In this document: piece after piece, positions 19,413-29,699 of the stretch
Position numbering within the stretch: position 1 is the stretch's first letter
Layout of the letters: every line of letters begins with the position of its first letter
Assembly: GCF_030316135.1 (NCBI RefSeq)
Contig: NZ_CP128185.1
Location: 1,612,001 to 1,676,000 of the forward strand
DNA length: 64,000 nucleotides
From: Aliiglaciecola sp. LCG003
GTDB lineage: Bacteria; Pseudomonadota; Gammaproteobacteria; Enterobacterales; Alteromonadaceae
Direction of reading: 5' to 3'
Notes under the pieces: generated by a model
Seen by the model: only the letters and a program-made list of their open reading frames with translations
Told to the model about the DNA's origin: nothing
Database searches by the model: none
Translations under genes and position numbers: made by a program

Positions 19413-20318
19413 TCAGTGGGGATGGAGAAAAACGTTTGCTACTTCAGATATTTGTTCGCGCATCCATATATGAGCATGATCATGGTCGGCACTAACATGC
19501 CAATATAAAAAATACTCGAGCGGAGACACGTGAAACGGCATCTCATAGATAGATAGCTCGTAGTGTTTAGCTAGGTGATAAGGAATACAAGAGATCAAGT
19601 CGGTTTTTACAATAGTACTTGGGACGGTTAAGAAATGCTGCCCACGCATAACGATTTTTCGACGTTTACCTATCTTATCCAGCGCGATATCAATCGGTCC
19701 AGCGCCGCTGCGTCTATGGGACACATTGATGTGACCTAAACGTAAAAAGGTGTCTAAGTCTAACCCTTGCTTCAAGTCGGGGTGGTTTTTTCGTGCCATC
19801 ACCACAAATCTATCTTCCGCTATTTTTTGCTTGCATAAATGTGGATCAGTAAAGGTTGAGGCATCAGCATAGAAGTCTAAACTACCACTGGCCATGGCTG
19901 AAACAACCGTATTGCGGGCCACTTCATAATTGGTAATAGTGATACGTGGGGAGCGACTTTGTAGGTTGGCTAGAAGACGCGGCATGACGCTGGCTTCAAG
20001 TAAGTCCCGGGTGGCGAAATGGAAAGATTTTTCCGCGGTTTCCGGATCAAAGGTATGGCTGTCTTGTACGCTTTTGCGTAGCAAACCAAGGGCATTTCGA
20101 GCCGGGCCAATGATATTTTGAGCTACCGGTGTGGGTGTCATACTGTGTCCGGTTCTAACGAACAACGGATCATTCAGCATTTCCCGTAATCTAGCCAGAG
20201 AATTGCTCACAGCGGGCTGAGTGATACACAACACATCAGCAGCTTTGGTTAAACTTCCCGCAGTATATATTGCATCGAAAACAGCAAACAAATTTAAGTC
20301 TATTCGATTGAGGTTCAT
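19413..20318 (-). CDS. LysR-family regulator, NodD/DntR-like (unit 2 copy)
   Basis: Identical 301-aa protein to 11230-12135, again divergent from a MaoC gene. Regulator and putative targets are doubled together, so stoichiometry between them is kept. Confidence 0.9.
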   Translation of the reverse strand: MNLNRIDLNLFAVFDAIYTAGSLTKAADVLCITQPAVSNSLARLREMLNDPLFVRTGHSMTPTPVAQNIIGPARNALGLLRKSVQDSHTFDPETAEKSFHFATRDLLEASVMPRLLANLQSRSPRITITNYEVARNTVVSAMASGSLDFYADASTFTDPHLCKQKIAEDRFVVMARKNHPDLKQGLDLDTFLRLGHINVSHRRSGAGPIDIALDKIGKRRKIVMRGQHFLTVPSTIVKTDLISCIPYHLAKHYELSIYEMPFHVSPLEYFLYWHVSADHDHAHIWMREQISEVANVFLHPH

Positions 20319-20489
20319 GGTTACCCTTTTATGCTATATAGGCTACTTGAGCCGCCTTTAGTGACGAAATCGAGTTAATTTCTATTAGATATTTTGATAG
20401 TTTATTATACATAACATTCATTTCGTTAATAGTATGTAGATTGCTAAGATGTTAAAAAATGTTAATAAAACTAATCAAAGGGGCAGGGT

Positions 20490-20942
20490 ATGGGTAAGAA
20501 TTTATCACAACTAGAAGATGGCGAAGACTTGGGTAGCACTGATTGGCTAACGATATCACAGCAGATGATAAATGAATTTGCTGATGCAACAGGCGATCAT
20601 CAATGGATCCATGTGGATCCTCAAAGATGCGCTGAACAAAGTCCGTTTAAAAAAACTATTGCCCATGGCTTATTATCTACGTCCCTTATGCCCAAAGTAT
20701 TCTACAAGCTAATCCAATTAGATGCCAAGCAGCAAACCTTGTTGAATTATGGAATGGACTCATTGCGTTTTCTTGAGTCAGTTAGAGTAGACGACCGGAT
20801 TCGCTATCATGTGAAGTTAGATAGCACAGAAGTAAAAAACAGCGGTATCTTGTATCGCTTTGATTGCCAAGTAGAAATAGAGAATAGAGAGAAGCCTGCA
20901 ATGGTCGGAAAGTTTCTTATGCTGCTGATTTCTGGGGAATAA
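20490..20942 (+). CDS. MaoC-like (R)-hydratase (unit 2 copy)
   Basis: Identical to 12307-12759 (catalytic Asp36 and His41 retained). This copy lies upstream of the complete TonB receptor and so represents the ancestral right-hand arrangement. Confidence 0.88.
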   Translation: MGKNLSQLEDGEDLGSTDWLTISQQMINEFADATGDHQWIHVDPQRCAEQSPFKKTIAHGLLSTSLMPKVFYKLIQLDAKQQTLLNYGMDSLRFLESVRVDDRIRYHVKLDSTEVKNSGILYRFDCQVEIENREKPAMVGKFLMLLISGE

Positions 20943-21177
20943 AATTTAACTGGTCGGTCCATCTTAAAAATAAATGTTCACATATAAGTAACAGTATATT
21001 TACATATGGTTGTTCAACCCCTACCATTTATCTGCATGCTGCGCTGATTTGTCAGCGCAAAGCATAAAGCACAAAACATAAAACTAAAACTTATCGAATG
21101 CAGATATGACCTGACTGGATGGGTTCGGATCAAATGTCCAAGAGGTTGTGTTAGCCATTATGATTAGGGGACACACA

Positions 21178-23880
21178 ATGAAACTAAAGACACGCGTAAG
21201 TGCGATTGCAGCTATTGTATCGTCGCAGTTACTTGCTATACCCCAGTACGCGGTAGCTCAAGAACAAGAACAGGACGGTAATAGTGAGATAGAGCTCATT
21301 ATGGTAACCGGTAGCTTCGTGCGCCGTTCTGAAAATTTTGAATCACCCTCTCCTCTAGCAGTAATAGATAGCGTAGCGATTGATGCTATCGGTGCGAAAA
21401 ACATAGCAGATATTACCCAAACCCTGACGATTAATTCAGGCTCACAAAATAACCCAGATGCATTCACGCAAAATGCAACCGCTGGTACATCTAACATTAA
21501 CTTACGCGGTTTGGGGGTTGCATCTACATTGGTGCTTCTAAACAACCGACGTCAGGTTGTGAATGCTCAACCTACCAATGATGGTCTAAATTTCGTTGAT
21601 ACCAGCTCCTTAGTTCCTATGATCGCTATCAATCGTATGGAAGTTGTTAAAGATGGTGCATCAGCATTGTATGGTTCTGATGCCGTTGCAGGTGTAGTTA
21701 ACTTTATCACTAAACGCAATTATGACGGCGCGATGATGAGCTTTGATTACCAAGACGGTGCTCATGGCGATAACAAAGAATATGTCATTCAGGGCCTTTG
21801 GGGAGCAGATGGCGAGAAAAGTAATGTAATGGCTGCGGTTAGCTATACCAATCGCTCGCCCTTATTTATAAGTGATCGTCGCCTTAGTCGTCCACAAGAT
21901 GACACTAGTGCTTTAGGTAACCCAGGTTCATACTTTCTAACGATTCCAGGGGTAGGTACATTGCCTATTATTGACCCTTATGGTTGTGAAGAGTTTGGTG
22001 GATATCCTGACTTAAGAGCACCAAGTGGGACTATACCGGGACTCGAAATTGGACTTTGTGGATTTGATTTTGGCCCCTACTATTCATATGTAGCAGATGA
22101 GTCGCGGACGAATATCTACGCCCAAGCGACTTTTGAAATTACCGATGAGTTAACTTGGACAACCGAGTTTGGCTATGCACGAAATCGTGCCGAACGCGGC
22201 GGTGCGCCTAGTTTTCCAATCTTGACCTCTCCAATCGTACCTGCTGATCATCCACAAAATCCGTTCGGTGCGCCTGTTGCATTTTTCGGACGGGCAGAAG
22301 GGAATGGTTTTGAGGGCGACCCAGCCAATACAGAATCAGATACTTTCCGCTTTAATACCGCCTTACAAGGTGAGATGGATAACGGATTTTGGGAAATTAG
22401 CTACACTCGTGCAGTGAATGACTTCCTATTTAAAGTGCCTGATGTGTTAAATACTGAGTTTAACCTAGCCTTAAACGGTTTAGGTGGCGGACAATGTAAT
22501 CCATTAACAGGTACACCAGGTGAAGGGGATTGTGAATATTTCAATCCGTTTGCTAATTCATTTACGACTGCGCCAAATTCACAATATGTTGTTGACTCAT
22601 TTACCGGTGAAGAAGTCATAGATTCAAGGTCCGATTTAGAAGTGTTCGAAGGCTTTGCCTCATTTGAAGCATTTGAAATGGGTAGTGGCATGGCGTCTGT
22701 TGCTTTAGGGATGCAATACCGAGAAGAGAAACTTTCACAAGATTATGATTCTCTTGCTAACCAAGACAGCTTTACCTTTGTTATAGGTAACCCTGATTTT
22801 GAAGGTGCTATCGATGTATGGGCGGCGTTTGGTGAGTTAGCATTGCCGGTCACTGAAGACTTGGATGTGCAAATTGCATTGCGTTACGAAGACTACGGCG
22901 GTGTAGTGGGTGATACCTTAGATCCGAAATTGGCGTTCTCGTATCGCGCAAGCGAAGATCTATCTTTCCGTGGCTCGATCTCAACGTCTTTCCGAGCACC
23001 GACGGTATTTTTGCGTAATGGTGGAGCAACATCGCTACAGCAATTGGTTGATCCTGTTCAAGCGGCTCAGGCATTTGTGGCCGTAAGAGCGGAGGGTAAT
23101 GAAAACCTTACCCCTGAAAAATCGAAAGCTTACAACCTTGGATTCTCCTTTGAGCCCGTTGATAACCTATCAATTGAAGTAGATTATTGGAGCTTTGAGT
23201 TCAAAGACCTGATTATACAAGAAAATGCTCAGGCTATACTTAACAGTGATCCGACTAATACTGACCGAGTTATCCGTGCAGGTGATCCATTAACCGGACC
23301 TGTTCTGCAGATTAACAGTACCTACGTGAATGCGAATTCATTAGAAACTTCTGGTTTGGATTTTGTCAGTAGCTATAAAATTGAGACAGATGACGCGGGT
23401 ACTTTTACGCCATCTATCAACGCGACTTACATTACTAAGTACGAGTTGGCTGATCCTCAGTCCGATGCCGTTATTGATGGTGCAGGCAGACGTAACTTTA
23501 CTAACATTGGTGTATCGTCCCCTGAGCTTCGGATGAATCTTGGTTTTAATTGGAAGAAAGATGCCCATGCCGCTAACATTTTTATACGCTATATAAGTGG
23601 TTATGATGATGATCAAAACTGTAGTGATGGAAGCTTAGCTACTGGTGGTGTGTGTTCAGTGGGTTACTATGAGGTCGACAGCCATGTAACTGTCGATGCC
23701 CAATACAACCTAGACTTAGGTGCGGTACTTGAAACTGATATGAAATATGTTTTATCAGTGGGTGGTATCAACCTGATGGATGAAGAGCCTCCTCAACTGT
23801 TCACTAACAGTGGTTTTGATTCTAAAGTACACGATCCACGTGGCAGACAAATCTACGCGAGATTAGCAGTAGAGTTCTAA
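21178..23880 (+). CDS. TonB-dependent receptor (intact copy)
   Basis: 900-aa outer-membrane active transporter energised by TonB-ExbBD. Signal peptide at 1-28, plug domain to about residue 200 ([30 protein letters not shown]), then the 22-strand barrel ending in [15 protein letters not shown] with the terminal Phe typical of barrel proteins. The NPFA-type and cysteine-containing loops suggest an organic ligand rather than a classical siderophore, but that is speculation. The start at 21178 (AGGGGA upstream) is preferred over an in-frame ATG 30 bp earlier. Its position after LysR/MaoC suggests uptake of the substrate degraded by the cluster. The truncated sister lies at 12995. Confidence 0.92.
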   Translation: MKLKTRVSAIAAIVSSQLLAIPQYAVAQEQEQDGNSEIELIMVTGSFVRRSENFESPSPLAVIDSVAIDAIGAKNIADITQTLTINSGSQNNPDAFTQNATAGTSNINLRGLGVASTLVLLNNRRQVVNAQPTNDGLNFVDTSSLVPMIAINRMEVVKDGASALYGSDAVAGVVNFITKRNYDGAMMSFDYQDGAHGDNKEYVIQGLWGADGEKSNVMAAVSYTNRSPLFISDRRLSRPQDDTSALGNPGSYFLTIPGVGTLPIIDPYGCEEFGGYPDLRAPSGTIPGLEIGLCGFDFGPYYSYVADESRTNIYAQATFEITDELTWTTEFGYARNRAERGGAPSFPILTSPIVPADHPQNPFGAPVAFFGRAEGNGFEGDPANTESDTFRFNTALQGEMDNGFWEISYTRAVNDFLFKVPDVLNTEFNLALNGLGGGQCNPLTGTPGEGDCEYFNPFANSFTTAPNSQYVVDSFTGEEVIDSRSDLEVFEGFASFEAFEMGSGMASVALGMQYREEKLSQDYDSLANQDSFTFVIGNPDFEGAIDVWAAFGELALPVTEDLDVQIALRYEDYGGVVGDTLDPKLAFSYRASEDLSFRGSISTSFRAPTVFLRNGGATSLQQLVDPVQAAQAFVAVRAEGNENLTPEKSKAYNLGFSFEPVDNLSIEVDYWSFEFKDLIIQENAQAILNSDPTNTDRVIRAGDPLTGPVLQINSTYVNANSLETSGLDFVSSYKIETDDAGTFTPSINATYITKYELADPQSDAVIDGAGRRNFTNIGVSSPELRMNLGFNWKKDAHAANIFIRYISGYDDDQNCSDGSLATGGVCSVGYYEVDSHVTVDAQYNLDLGAVLETDMKYVLSVGGINLMDEEPPQLFTNSGFDSKVHDPRGRQIYARLAVEF

Positions 23881-23902
23881 TACTATTATTTAGTAATCAA
23901 AC

Positions 23903-23931
23903 AATCCCCGACTTAGTTCGGGGATTTTTTT
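23903..23931 (+). terminator. Intrinsic terminator of the TonB receptor gene
   Basis: 9-bp perfect stem (AATCCCCGA and complement, 6-base loop) followed by seven Ts, 22 bp after the stop codon. It marks the end of the catabolic cluster. Confidence 0.9.
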
Positions 23932-24038
23932 GTAAAGATTCACTTCCGAATAGTCAAAGGCATTTTTTCACTGAAAGCTTTCAATCCACAGGGCTTTTTT
24001 CCACACTGATATTAATCAATCTAAAAGGACACTTGTTA

Positions 24039-24341
24039 ATGGCAGAAAAATACACCCAACAGCAAATAATGGACGCACTACTTGAGCTTAATAATGGTAA
24101 AAGCGACGAGCAGAAGTGGCAAGTTAATGGTGCGAAACTGGTGAAGACGTATAAATTCAAAAGTTTTATCAGAGCATTTGGCTGGATGTCTCAAATTGCG
24201 ATTTGGGCAGAAAAGCTTAACCACCACCCAGAATGGTTCAATGTATACAATAAGGTAGACGTTGTACTCACCACTCATGATGTGAATGGCCTAAGTGATT
24301 TGGACTTTAAACTGGCAAACAAAATGGATTTGTTTAGTTAA
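24039..24341 (+). CDS. phhB: Pterin-4a-carbinolamine dehydratase (PCD/DCoH)
   Basis: Dehydrates 4a-hydroxytetrahydrobiopterin during recycling of the phenylalanine-hydroxylase cofactor. The 100-aa protein has the family signature: [14 protein letters not shown] with active-site His62-His63-Pro64, and [17 protein letters not shown] with His80. AAAGGA lies ten bases before ATG 24039; an in-frame TTG two codons earlier is too close to that site. No phenylalanine hydroxylase gene is adjacent, so it stands alone here. The symbol is by family analogy; PCD paralogues in bacteria sometimes serve molybdopterin or other roles. Confidence 0.88.
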   Translation: MAEKYTQQQIMDALLELNNGKSDEQKWQVNGAKLVKTYKFKSFIRAFGWMSQIAIWAEKLNHHPEWFNVYNKVDVVLTTHDVNGLSDLDFKLANKMDLFS

Positions 24342-24384
24342 GGCAAGGGGGCTGGTTCGTTAATTGACCGTACTGCTTATCTAT

Positions 24385-24398
24385 TGACCAGTCGGTCA
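24385..24398. promoter_or_regulatory. TGACC-N4-GGTCA palindrome
   Basis: Perfect 5-bp arms in the gap between the pterin dehydratase and tRNA-fMet. The form resembles TetR-family operators; no regulator gene is nearby. Confidence 0.3.
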
Positions 24399-24438
24399 GT
24401 AATGTTGAAGTTTTATTGTGTTTTTATGCATATCGCTA

Positions 24439-24466
24439 TTGCGTAGTAGGTTTCGCTATGTATAAT
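24439..24466 (+). promoter_or_regulatory. Sigma-70 promoter of tRNA-fMet copy A
   Basis: TTGCGT, 16-bp spacer, perfect TATAAT, followed by a GC-rich stretch (CGCTCC) as expected of a stringently controlled tRNA promoter. It ends 58 bp upstream of the tRNA. Confidence 0.75.
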
Positions 24467-24524
24467 ACGCTCCTCTTGAGAAGGCAGGTAAGCAATTCAC
24501 CAGCCACTCAATAAAGATTTCAGA

Positions 24525-24601
<77 letters not shown>

Positions 24602-24610
24602 TAAACGATT

Positions 24611-24640
24611 AAGCCGATAAGTTACCTTATCGGCTTTTTT
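24611..24640 (+). terminator. Terminator of tRNA-fMet copy A
   Basis: 11-bp perfect stem (AAGCCGATAAG, TTAC loop, complement) with a T-run. Confidence 0.9.
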
Positions 24641-24865
24641 GTGTTTATAAATCATGATCTTTCTAACTCTCTTTGCCATATTAGTGATAGGCAGCAAGGT
24701 AAATAGCTAAAAGTGCTAAGATGATTCTGTTACATAGGGCCTGAACATTATGGACAGGCAACTACCTTGCACTGTTCGATCAATCTTTGTATTCATGCTC
24801 ACCGGCTAAATATAAATTTCAGTCACCCATATCGAAATCTAACTTGTGCAGCTTAACGGATCTTA

Positions 24866-25858
24866 ATGACTAAAAATATTGCCATCATAGGTGCGGGTTT
24901 AACAGGCTTAACCCTTGCCGAAAGTATGAAAGATTATGCAACTATCTCTTTATTCGAGAAAGCCCGTGGGGTGGCCGGACGTATGTCTACCCGTTACGCT
25001 GACGAATACCGATTCGACCATGGGGCACAATTTTTCACTGCACGCTCAAAGGGTTTTAAGCACTTTTTACAACCCTTTATTGAACAAAGGGTTGTGCAAG
25101 AATGGACGCCCAAAGTGATGACCTTAGAGCATGGTAAAAAATATTATAAGCGTGACTGGTTTGAACCGCACTATAGCGGCTCGCCAAACATGAATTCCTT
25201 ATGCCGTGCTATAGCCACTTCGCATAATGTTAACCTCAGAACCCAGATTGAGCGACTAAGCCAAGAAGCCCACGGCTGGTATTTAATCGATAGTGAAAAT
25301 TTATCTCATGGCCCCTTTGATTGGGTGATCAGCACTGCGCCATCGCCACAGGCTGCCAATCTTATGCCCTCGGAGTTCTCCGGTCATGCACTAATAGCAA
25401 ATACAAAAATGCAAGGTTGCTATAGCCTTATGTTGGGTTTCAACCATGACTTGGCCTTAAATTGGCAGGCCGCCAAGGTTAAAAACTCACCCATAGAATG
25501 GATCTCAGTCAACTCATCAAAACCCGATCGTAATCCAGACTATTCATTGCTTGTCCAAACAACCAATCAGTGGAGCGAGGCTCATCTAGAAGATGAGCAG
25601 GGCCAGGTCCGTGAGGTTTTACTTACTGAGTTAGAAAAGTTGTTAGGACGGGATATGCATGATGCCGCCTACCAAAGCCTGCATCGTTGGCGCTATGCCA
25701 ATACTCTCATTGATCAGAATGCAGAAAAAGGAGACGGCTTTTTCATCGACGAAAAACTCCAGCTTGGGGTATGTGGTGATTGGTGTTTGCAAGGTCAGGT
25801 TGAGTCCGCTTTCTTAAGCGCGCATTACCTTGCTGAGTCGTTAAAAAGCAAGTTGTGA
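24866..25858 (+). CDS. Renalase-like FAD-dependent amine oxidase family protein
   Basis: 330-aa flavoprotein. The N-terminal dinucleotide fold starts IAIIGAGLTGL with the second-strand acidic residue (LFEKARGVAGRMSTR), followed by the DHGAQFFTAR block typical of bacterial renalase-type NAD/FAD oxidoreductases. The C-terminal FAD motif GDWCLQGQVESAFLSA is near residues 302-318. There is no signal peptide, so it is cytoplasmic. Bacterial renalases oxidise abnormal dihydronicotinamide isomers; whether this one does so is unknown. It converges on the photolyase gene, and the pairing of two flavoproteins may be chance. Confidence 0.85.
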   Translation: MTKNIAIIGAGLTGLTLAESMKDYATISLFEKARGVAGRMSTRYADEYRFDHGAQFFTARSKGFKHFLQPFIEQRVVQEWTPKVMTLEHGKKYYKRDWFEPHYSGSPNMNSLCRAIATSHNVNLRTQIERLSQEAHGWYLIDSENLSHGPFDWVISTAPSPQAANLMPSEFSGHALIANTKMQGCYSLMLGFNHDLALNWQAAKVKNSPIEWISVNSSKPDRNPDYSLLVQTTNQWSEAHLEDEQGQVREVLLTELEKLLGRDMHDAAYQSLHRWRYANTLIDQNAEKGDGFFIDEKLQLGVCGDWCLQGQVESAFLSAHYLAESLKSKL

Positions 25859-25980
25859 ATTGCTTGGTCTTCTAAAGATGTAATGGCTTCATGTACGTTT
25901 GCACTCTGTATTGGCTGGTGCAAATTTTTACATCGACCCAAACCTTAGCCAGTGGAATAGCTGTTGACAGCTGGCTGAAA

Positions 25981-27513
25981 TCACACTCCTTCATTGTTCC
26001 CTAAAGCTCGTAAAAATAGTTGGCTATCATTTTGTATTGCCAGAATTTTTTCTTTGTCCATACGTTCTAGCGTTTGGTAAATCATTGCTAGCCGATGATT
26101 TCCCCGCAGTTTAGCTTGATTACGGATTAAAAAATCCCAGTAAAGGTAATTAAAAGGGCAGGCATCTGGCCCGATTTTTTTGCTAACCTTATACTTACAA
26201 CCTTTACAGTAATCCGACATTTTATTTATGTAGGAGCCGCTTGCTGCGTAGGGTTTCGAGGCCAAAAGACCCCCATCAGCGAATAAAATCATGCCGCTTA
26301 CATTGGGTAATTCCACCCACTGATAAGCATCGGCAAAAACAATCATATACCATTCATTTACCTCATCTGGATGTAGGCCAGCGATTAGTGCAAAGGTTCC
26401 AAGCACCATAAGTCGTTGAATATGATGAGCATAGGCATTTTGCTTAGTCTCTTTGACACATTGGCTAAGACAGTTCATTCTTGTTTTAGCGCCCCAATAC
26501 AGCGCAGGCAGCTTACGTTTGGCTTCTAACACGTTCACTGATTGGTAGTCGGGCATTTTCAACCAATAAATTCCCCGTACATATTCCCGCCAGCCAATGA
26601 TCTGCCGAACAAATCCCTCCACTGCATTCAACGGCGCATTACCGCACCGGTAAGCTTGTTCCGCCGCTTTTACACATTCCAGCGGAAGTAGCAGTCCACA
26701 ATTGATATAAAAGCTTAGATGACTGTGATACATCCATGCTTCTCCCTGAATCATGGCATCTTGGTAGTCACCAAAATTACACAAACGTTGTTGGATAAAT
26801 TTATCCAGCGCTTGCAAGGCCTGTTGCCTTGTCACAGCGAAATGAAAGGGCTCTAGATCACCAAAGTGATCAGAAAAGTGTTTCTCTACAAGGGCCATAA
26901 CCTCTTGTGTGATCGGGTCTGGCGTGGAGCTAAAGGTTGGCGGGATAGTGAGACCGTTTTTAGGCGGTTTTCGGTTTTGGTTATCATAGTTCCATTCACC
27001 TCCTTCAGGCTCACGGCCATTCATTAAGATGCCATATTGTTTGCGCATCTCCCGATAAAAGTATTCCATTCTCAGCTGTTTACGGCCCTTGGCCCAATCC
27101 GTAAAGCCTTGATGTGAGCACAAAAAACGCTGATCAGCACGGATCTGCACTGGAACGCTGCAATTCCAAGACTTGATGTCATTCAGTACTCGGTATTCCC
27201 CAGGCTCTGTGACTATTAGCTCTGTGGGGGCAAAGCGTTCGATAGCCCGTGTAACTTCACCAGAAAATGAACCTGTATTATCAACATCATCAAGCTGGGT
27301 GTAATGTACCTGATAGCCTTTTGCTCGCAGCTCTTGGGCAAAATGCCGCATAGCTGAGAAGATAAAAGCGATTTTCTTTTTGTGATGTTTAACATAAGTT
27401 GCTTCATCCCACACTTCGCACATTAAAATCACATCTGTGCTTTTATCCGTGTCGGCTAAACTCGATATGCTGTGACTTAATTGGTCACCCAAAATGAGGC
27501 GTAAACTATGCAT
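25981..27513 (-). CDS. Iron-sulfur (6-4) photolyase / FeS-BCP cryptochrome (PhrB-like)
   Basis: 510-aa member of the bacterial iron-sulfur cryptochrome/photolyase group, predicted to repair (6-4) photoproducts with blue light and FAD. The four [4Fe-4S] ligands of Agrobacterium PhrB (350, 438, 441, 454) have counterparts two residues earlier: Cys348, Cys436, Cys439 and Cys452. The conserved His-His pair (363-364, AHHIQRLM) matches the position of the (6-4) catalytic His. The N-terminal antenna domain begins LRLILGDQLSH. No recA/lexA-type neighbour is seen. The function is well supported by motifs; the antenna chromophore (dimethyl-ribityllumazine in this family) is assumed. Confidence 0.92.
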   Translation of the reverse strand: MHSLRLILGDQLSHSISSLADTDKSTDVILMCEVWDEATYVKHHKKKIAFIFSAMRHFAQELRAKGYQVHYTQLDDVDNTGSFSGEVTRAIERFAPTELIVTEPGEYRVLNDIKSWNCSVPVQIRADQRFLCSHQGFTDWAKGRKQLRMEYFYREMRKQYGILMNGREPEGGEWNYDNQNRKPPKNGLTIPPTFSSTPDPITQEVMALVEKHFSDHFGDLEPFHFAVTRQQALQALDKFIQQRLCNFGDYQDAMIQGEAWMYHSHLSFYINCGLLLPLECVKAAEQAYRCGNAPLNAVEGFVRQIIGWREYVRGIYWLKMPDYQSVNVLEAKRKLPALYWGAKTRMNCLSQCVKETKQNAYAHHIQRLMVLGTFALIAGLHPDEVNEWYMIVFADAYQWVELPNVSGMILFADGGLLASKPYAASGSYINKMSDYCKGCKYKVSKKIGPDACPFNYLYWDFLIRNQAKLRGNHRLAMIYQTLERMDKEKILAIQNDSQLFLRALGNNEGV

Positions 27514-27808
27514 AAATATCCAGCGTTAGGTGCTCAGTTAATAAAATAAGCTCGCGGCAGCTGCAAGCTATGGTGAATGATTCAGTCTATACCACAAATT
27601 CCCCCCGTGATGTTTACTGAACCGCCAGATTTAGCACTATTTGAGTCGCAATTATACGGCGCTAAGCAAAGGACAGATCAATAGCAATAGGCTGTTATTC
27701 AGGGCGTTGGATGATCCTCGGCTATACTAAAGTGTAATAGATAAAAATATTCAATCCTTTAATCTGCTCCAAAGGGATTAACGTGATGATAATTTTAGGT
27801 CGATACAT

Positions 27809-28525
27809 ATGAACATCTACTCAAAATCATTTTCTGTTTTTCTATGTTTGATCTTTGCAGATTTAGCACAATCACAGGACGTGGGGGAAGTTACTACCGA
27901 GAAAAAGATTAGGTGTGCCACCACGCATTATCCGCCTTTCGCTATCTTCGAGACACCGGGTCATGAGGTACGCGGTAGCGATGTGACAAAACTGCGTAAA
28001 CTGGCTATCGATTTTAACTGGAATATGAAAATTGATAATGTCCCATGGAGCCGTCTTAAGTTGATGCTTGGCACCTCAACCTACGACTGTTATTTTTCTT
28101 TGGGGGATTTTCCCTATCGTCGAGAGCTAATCAATTACACCGACTATCCTCTGCATGTCAGCCGATATGGACTCTTCTACAGAAAAGATTTTGCACCGAA
28201 AAATATCAACAACCTGGGCATAGTTCGAGGTATTCGGGTTCCTGAATCAATGTCATTATCAATGCATTTAGCGAGTGCCAATGTGAGCGAATTCCCCAGT
28301 AATGAAGTCCTACTGGGTATGTTGTTAAAAGGACGTCTCGATGCCTTTGTGACAAATTCTGCTTCTGGTAAATATTTGTTGGAACAGACGGGAGTAGAAA
28401 ATAGTGTATCTGTAGATACATATGATGGATATGCTTTACCTACATTTTTAGTGTTTAGTAAGCACTTTTCAAAAGAAATAAATCTGGAAGAGGTTAATGC
28501 CTGGTTGAAAAGCAACCTGAACTAA
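27809..28525 (+). CDS. Periplasmic solute-binding protein (family 3-like)
   Basis: 238 aa with an N-terminal signal sequence (hydrophobic core FSVFLCLIFADLAQS) and the SBP family 3 opening (RCATTHYPPFAI). It fits the periplasmic amino-acid-binding fold found widely as orphan proteins in Alteromonadales and Shewanella. No ABC permease or ATPase is adjacent, and there is no fused sensor domain, so it may feed a transporter elsewhere or be a stand-alone sensor. The ligand is not predictable. It lies just upstream of tRNA-fMet copy B. Confidence 0.75.
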   Translation: MNIYSKSFSVFLCLIFADLAQSQDVGEVTTEKKIRCATTHYPPFAIFETPGHEVRGSDVTKLRKLAIDFNWNMKIDNVPWSRLKLMLGTSTYDCYFSLGDFPYRRELINYTDYPLHVSRYGLFYRKDFAPKNINNLGIVRGIRVPESMSLSMHLASANVSEFPSNEVLLGMLLKGRLDAFVTNSASGKYLLEQTGVENSVSVDTYDGYALPTFLVFSKHFSKEINLEEVNAWLKSNLN

Positions 28526-28632
28526 ATTGCTAGCCAATTAGCTTGTGCTCTTGCTATCCCATTGTTGAGTTGAATAGTTCTGGTTATTACCGATATATTT
28601 CCACCACAAAGGTAATTATTTTCGAATCATCC

Positions 28633-28660
28633 TTGCACCATATTCTTGAGTATGTATAAT
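28633..28660 (+). promoter_or_regulatory. Sigma-70 promoter of tRNA-fMet copy B
   Basis: TTGCAC, 16-bp spacer, perfect TATAAT, then GCGCTGCC. Same architecture as the copy A promoter though the surrounding sequence differs, so both tRNA genes look expressed. Confidence 0.78.
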
Positions 28661-28718
28661 GCGCTGCCTAACGAGGGGATAGTGACATTTAGCACTCTTT
28701 CGTTGAGAAGATTTCAGA

Positions 28719-28855
<137 letters not shown>

Positions 28856-29699
28856 TTTACGGTGCATAATTTATAAATCCCTTTGCTGCAAGTGTAAGCT
28901 CACATCTATTGATATTGGCACTGGGCCGGTTTAGCAAGAAATGAGGTTCACGCTATCGCATAGCAGACCTAATTGCCCTTTTCGTACCCCACTATTTAGA
29001 TTATGCTCATCTTTGGCTTTAAAAACAGTGCTCCGGCAAATGACTTGGGCGATAACCGCATTGCGAACCCGCTTTACTAGCCGGTTTCGAAAGTGAACTC
29101 ATACAAGAGATCATAGATAAAATTGAAGATGGCTTGGCACTGAACTTAGGGTTGATGCCATGTGGATGATACTTATCATCGAATGGGTACAGGGCGACTA
29201 CGATTCATCTGATTTAACTTATACTTTTCATGGTTACTGGCCAAAAAATTGGACATCAGTAAAGTCTTTGTCTGCCCTGATGCAGGGTACTTTTTATTAA
29301 GGTAGCTAAGTATATTTTGAATTACAAACGGGTCTGTGATGCAAATTAACACCGTAAGACATCATAAAGAAACTTTGGACTGCACTGCAAATAGCGAAAC
29401 TGACGTAAATATTGTCTGGTCCACAGAAGTGGCCCATGTAAAAAGGAAGGGCGTCCTATCGATGGTGTTGCGAACCTCGCGAGGTACAATAGACATGAAT
29501 AAGTTGCCTATGCGATTGGTGTAAACTAAGCTGGCCGGAATGCCGAAAATACCTAGCGTTTCATGAGCTAATTAGCCACACAAGCGGCTCTAGATATCTA
29601 CGCAGGTTACGGCCTTAATCTCTTCCTTTAATGTATCTTTTTAGTAAAGACCGATGTGCATACAATATAAAATTACCATAACTAGCGAATGAGTCTATT
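28856..29699. other. Gene-poor stretch at the tRNA end of the island
   Basis: About 840 bp with frequent stops on both strands. Short open pieces (for example ELIQEIIDKIEDGLALNLG near 29100 on the plus strand) look like relics. A 62-codon frame at 29336-29524 has no recognisable family and no good ribosome site. I cannot assign any function. Confidence 0.55.

Larger units (their letters stand above)
15358..23540. repeat. Unit 2 of the 8.18-kb tandem duplication
   Basis: Second copy of 7176-15357, displaced by 8183 bp. The single difference I find is one extra T at 15374/15375 (GAGTTATGG against GAGTATGG). Beyond 23540 the intact receptor continues with unique sequence. Any tandem duplication leaves one intact copy of each broken gene: the dehydrogenase in unit 1 and the receptor in unit 2, as seen here. 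Confidence 0.93.

Noticed and set aside
7176-23540. Insertion sequences or transposons as cause of the tandem duplication
   Set aside because: No transposase, terminal inverted repeat or long homology at either boundary; only one base is shared at the junction.
29336-29524. 62-codon plus-strand frame in the island
   Set aside because: No ribosome site, family resemblance or coding-like context; surrounded by decayed sequence.
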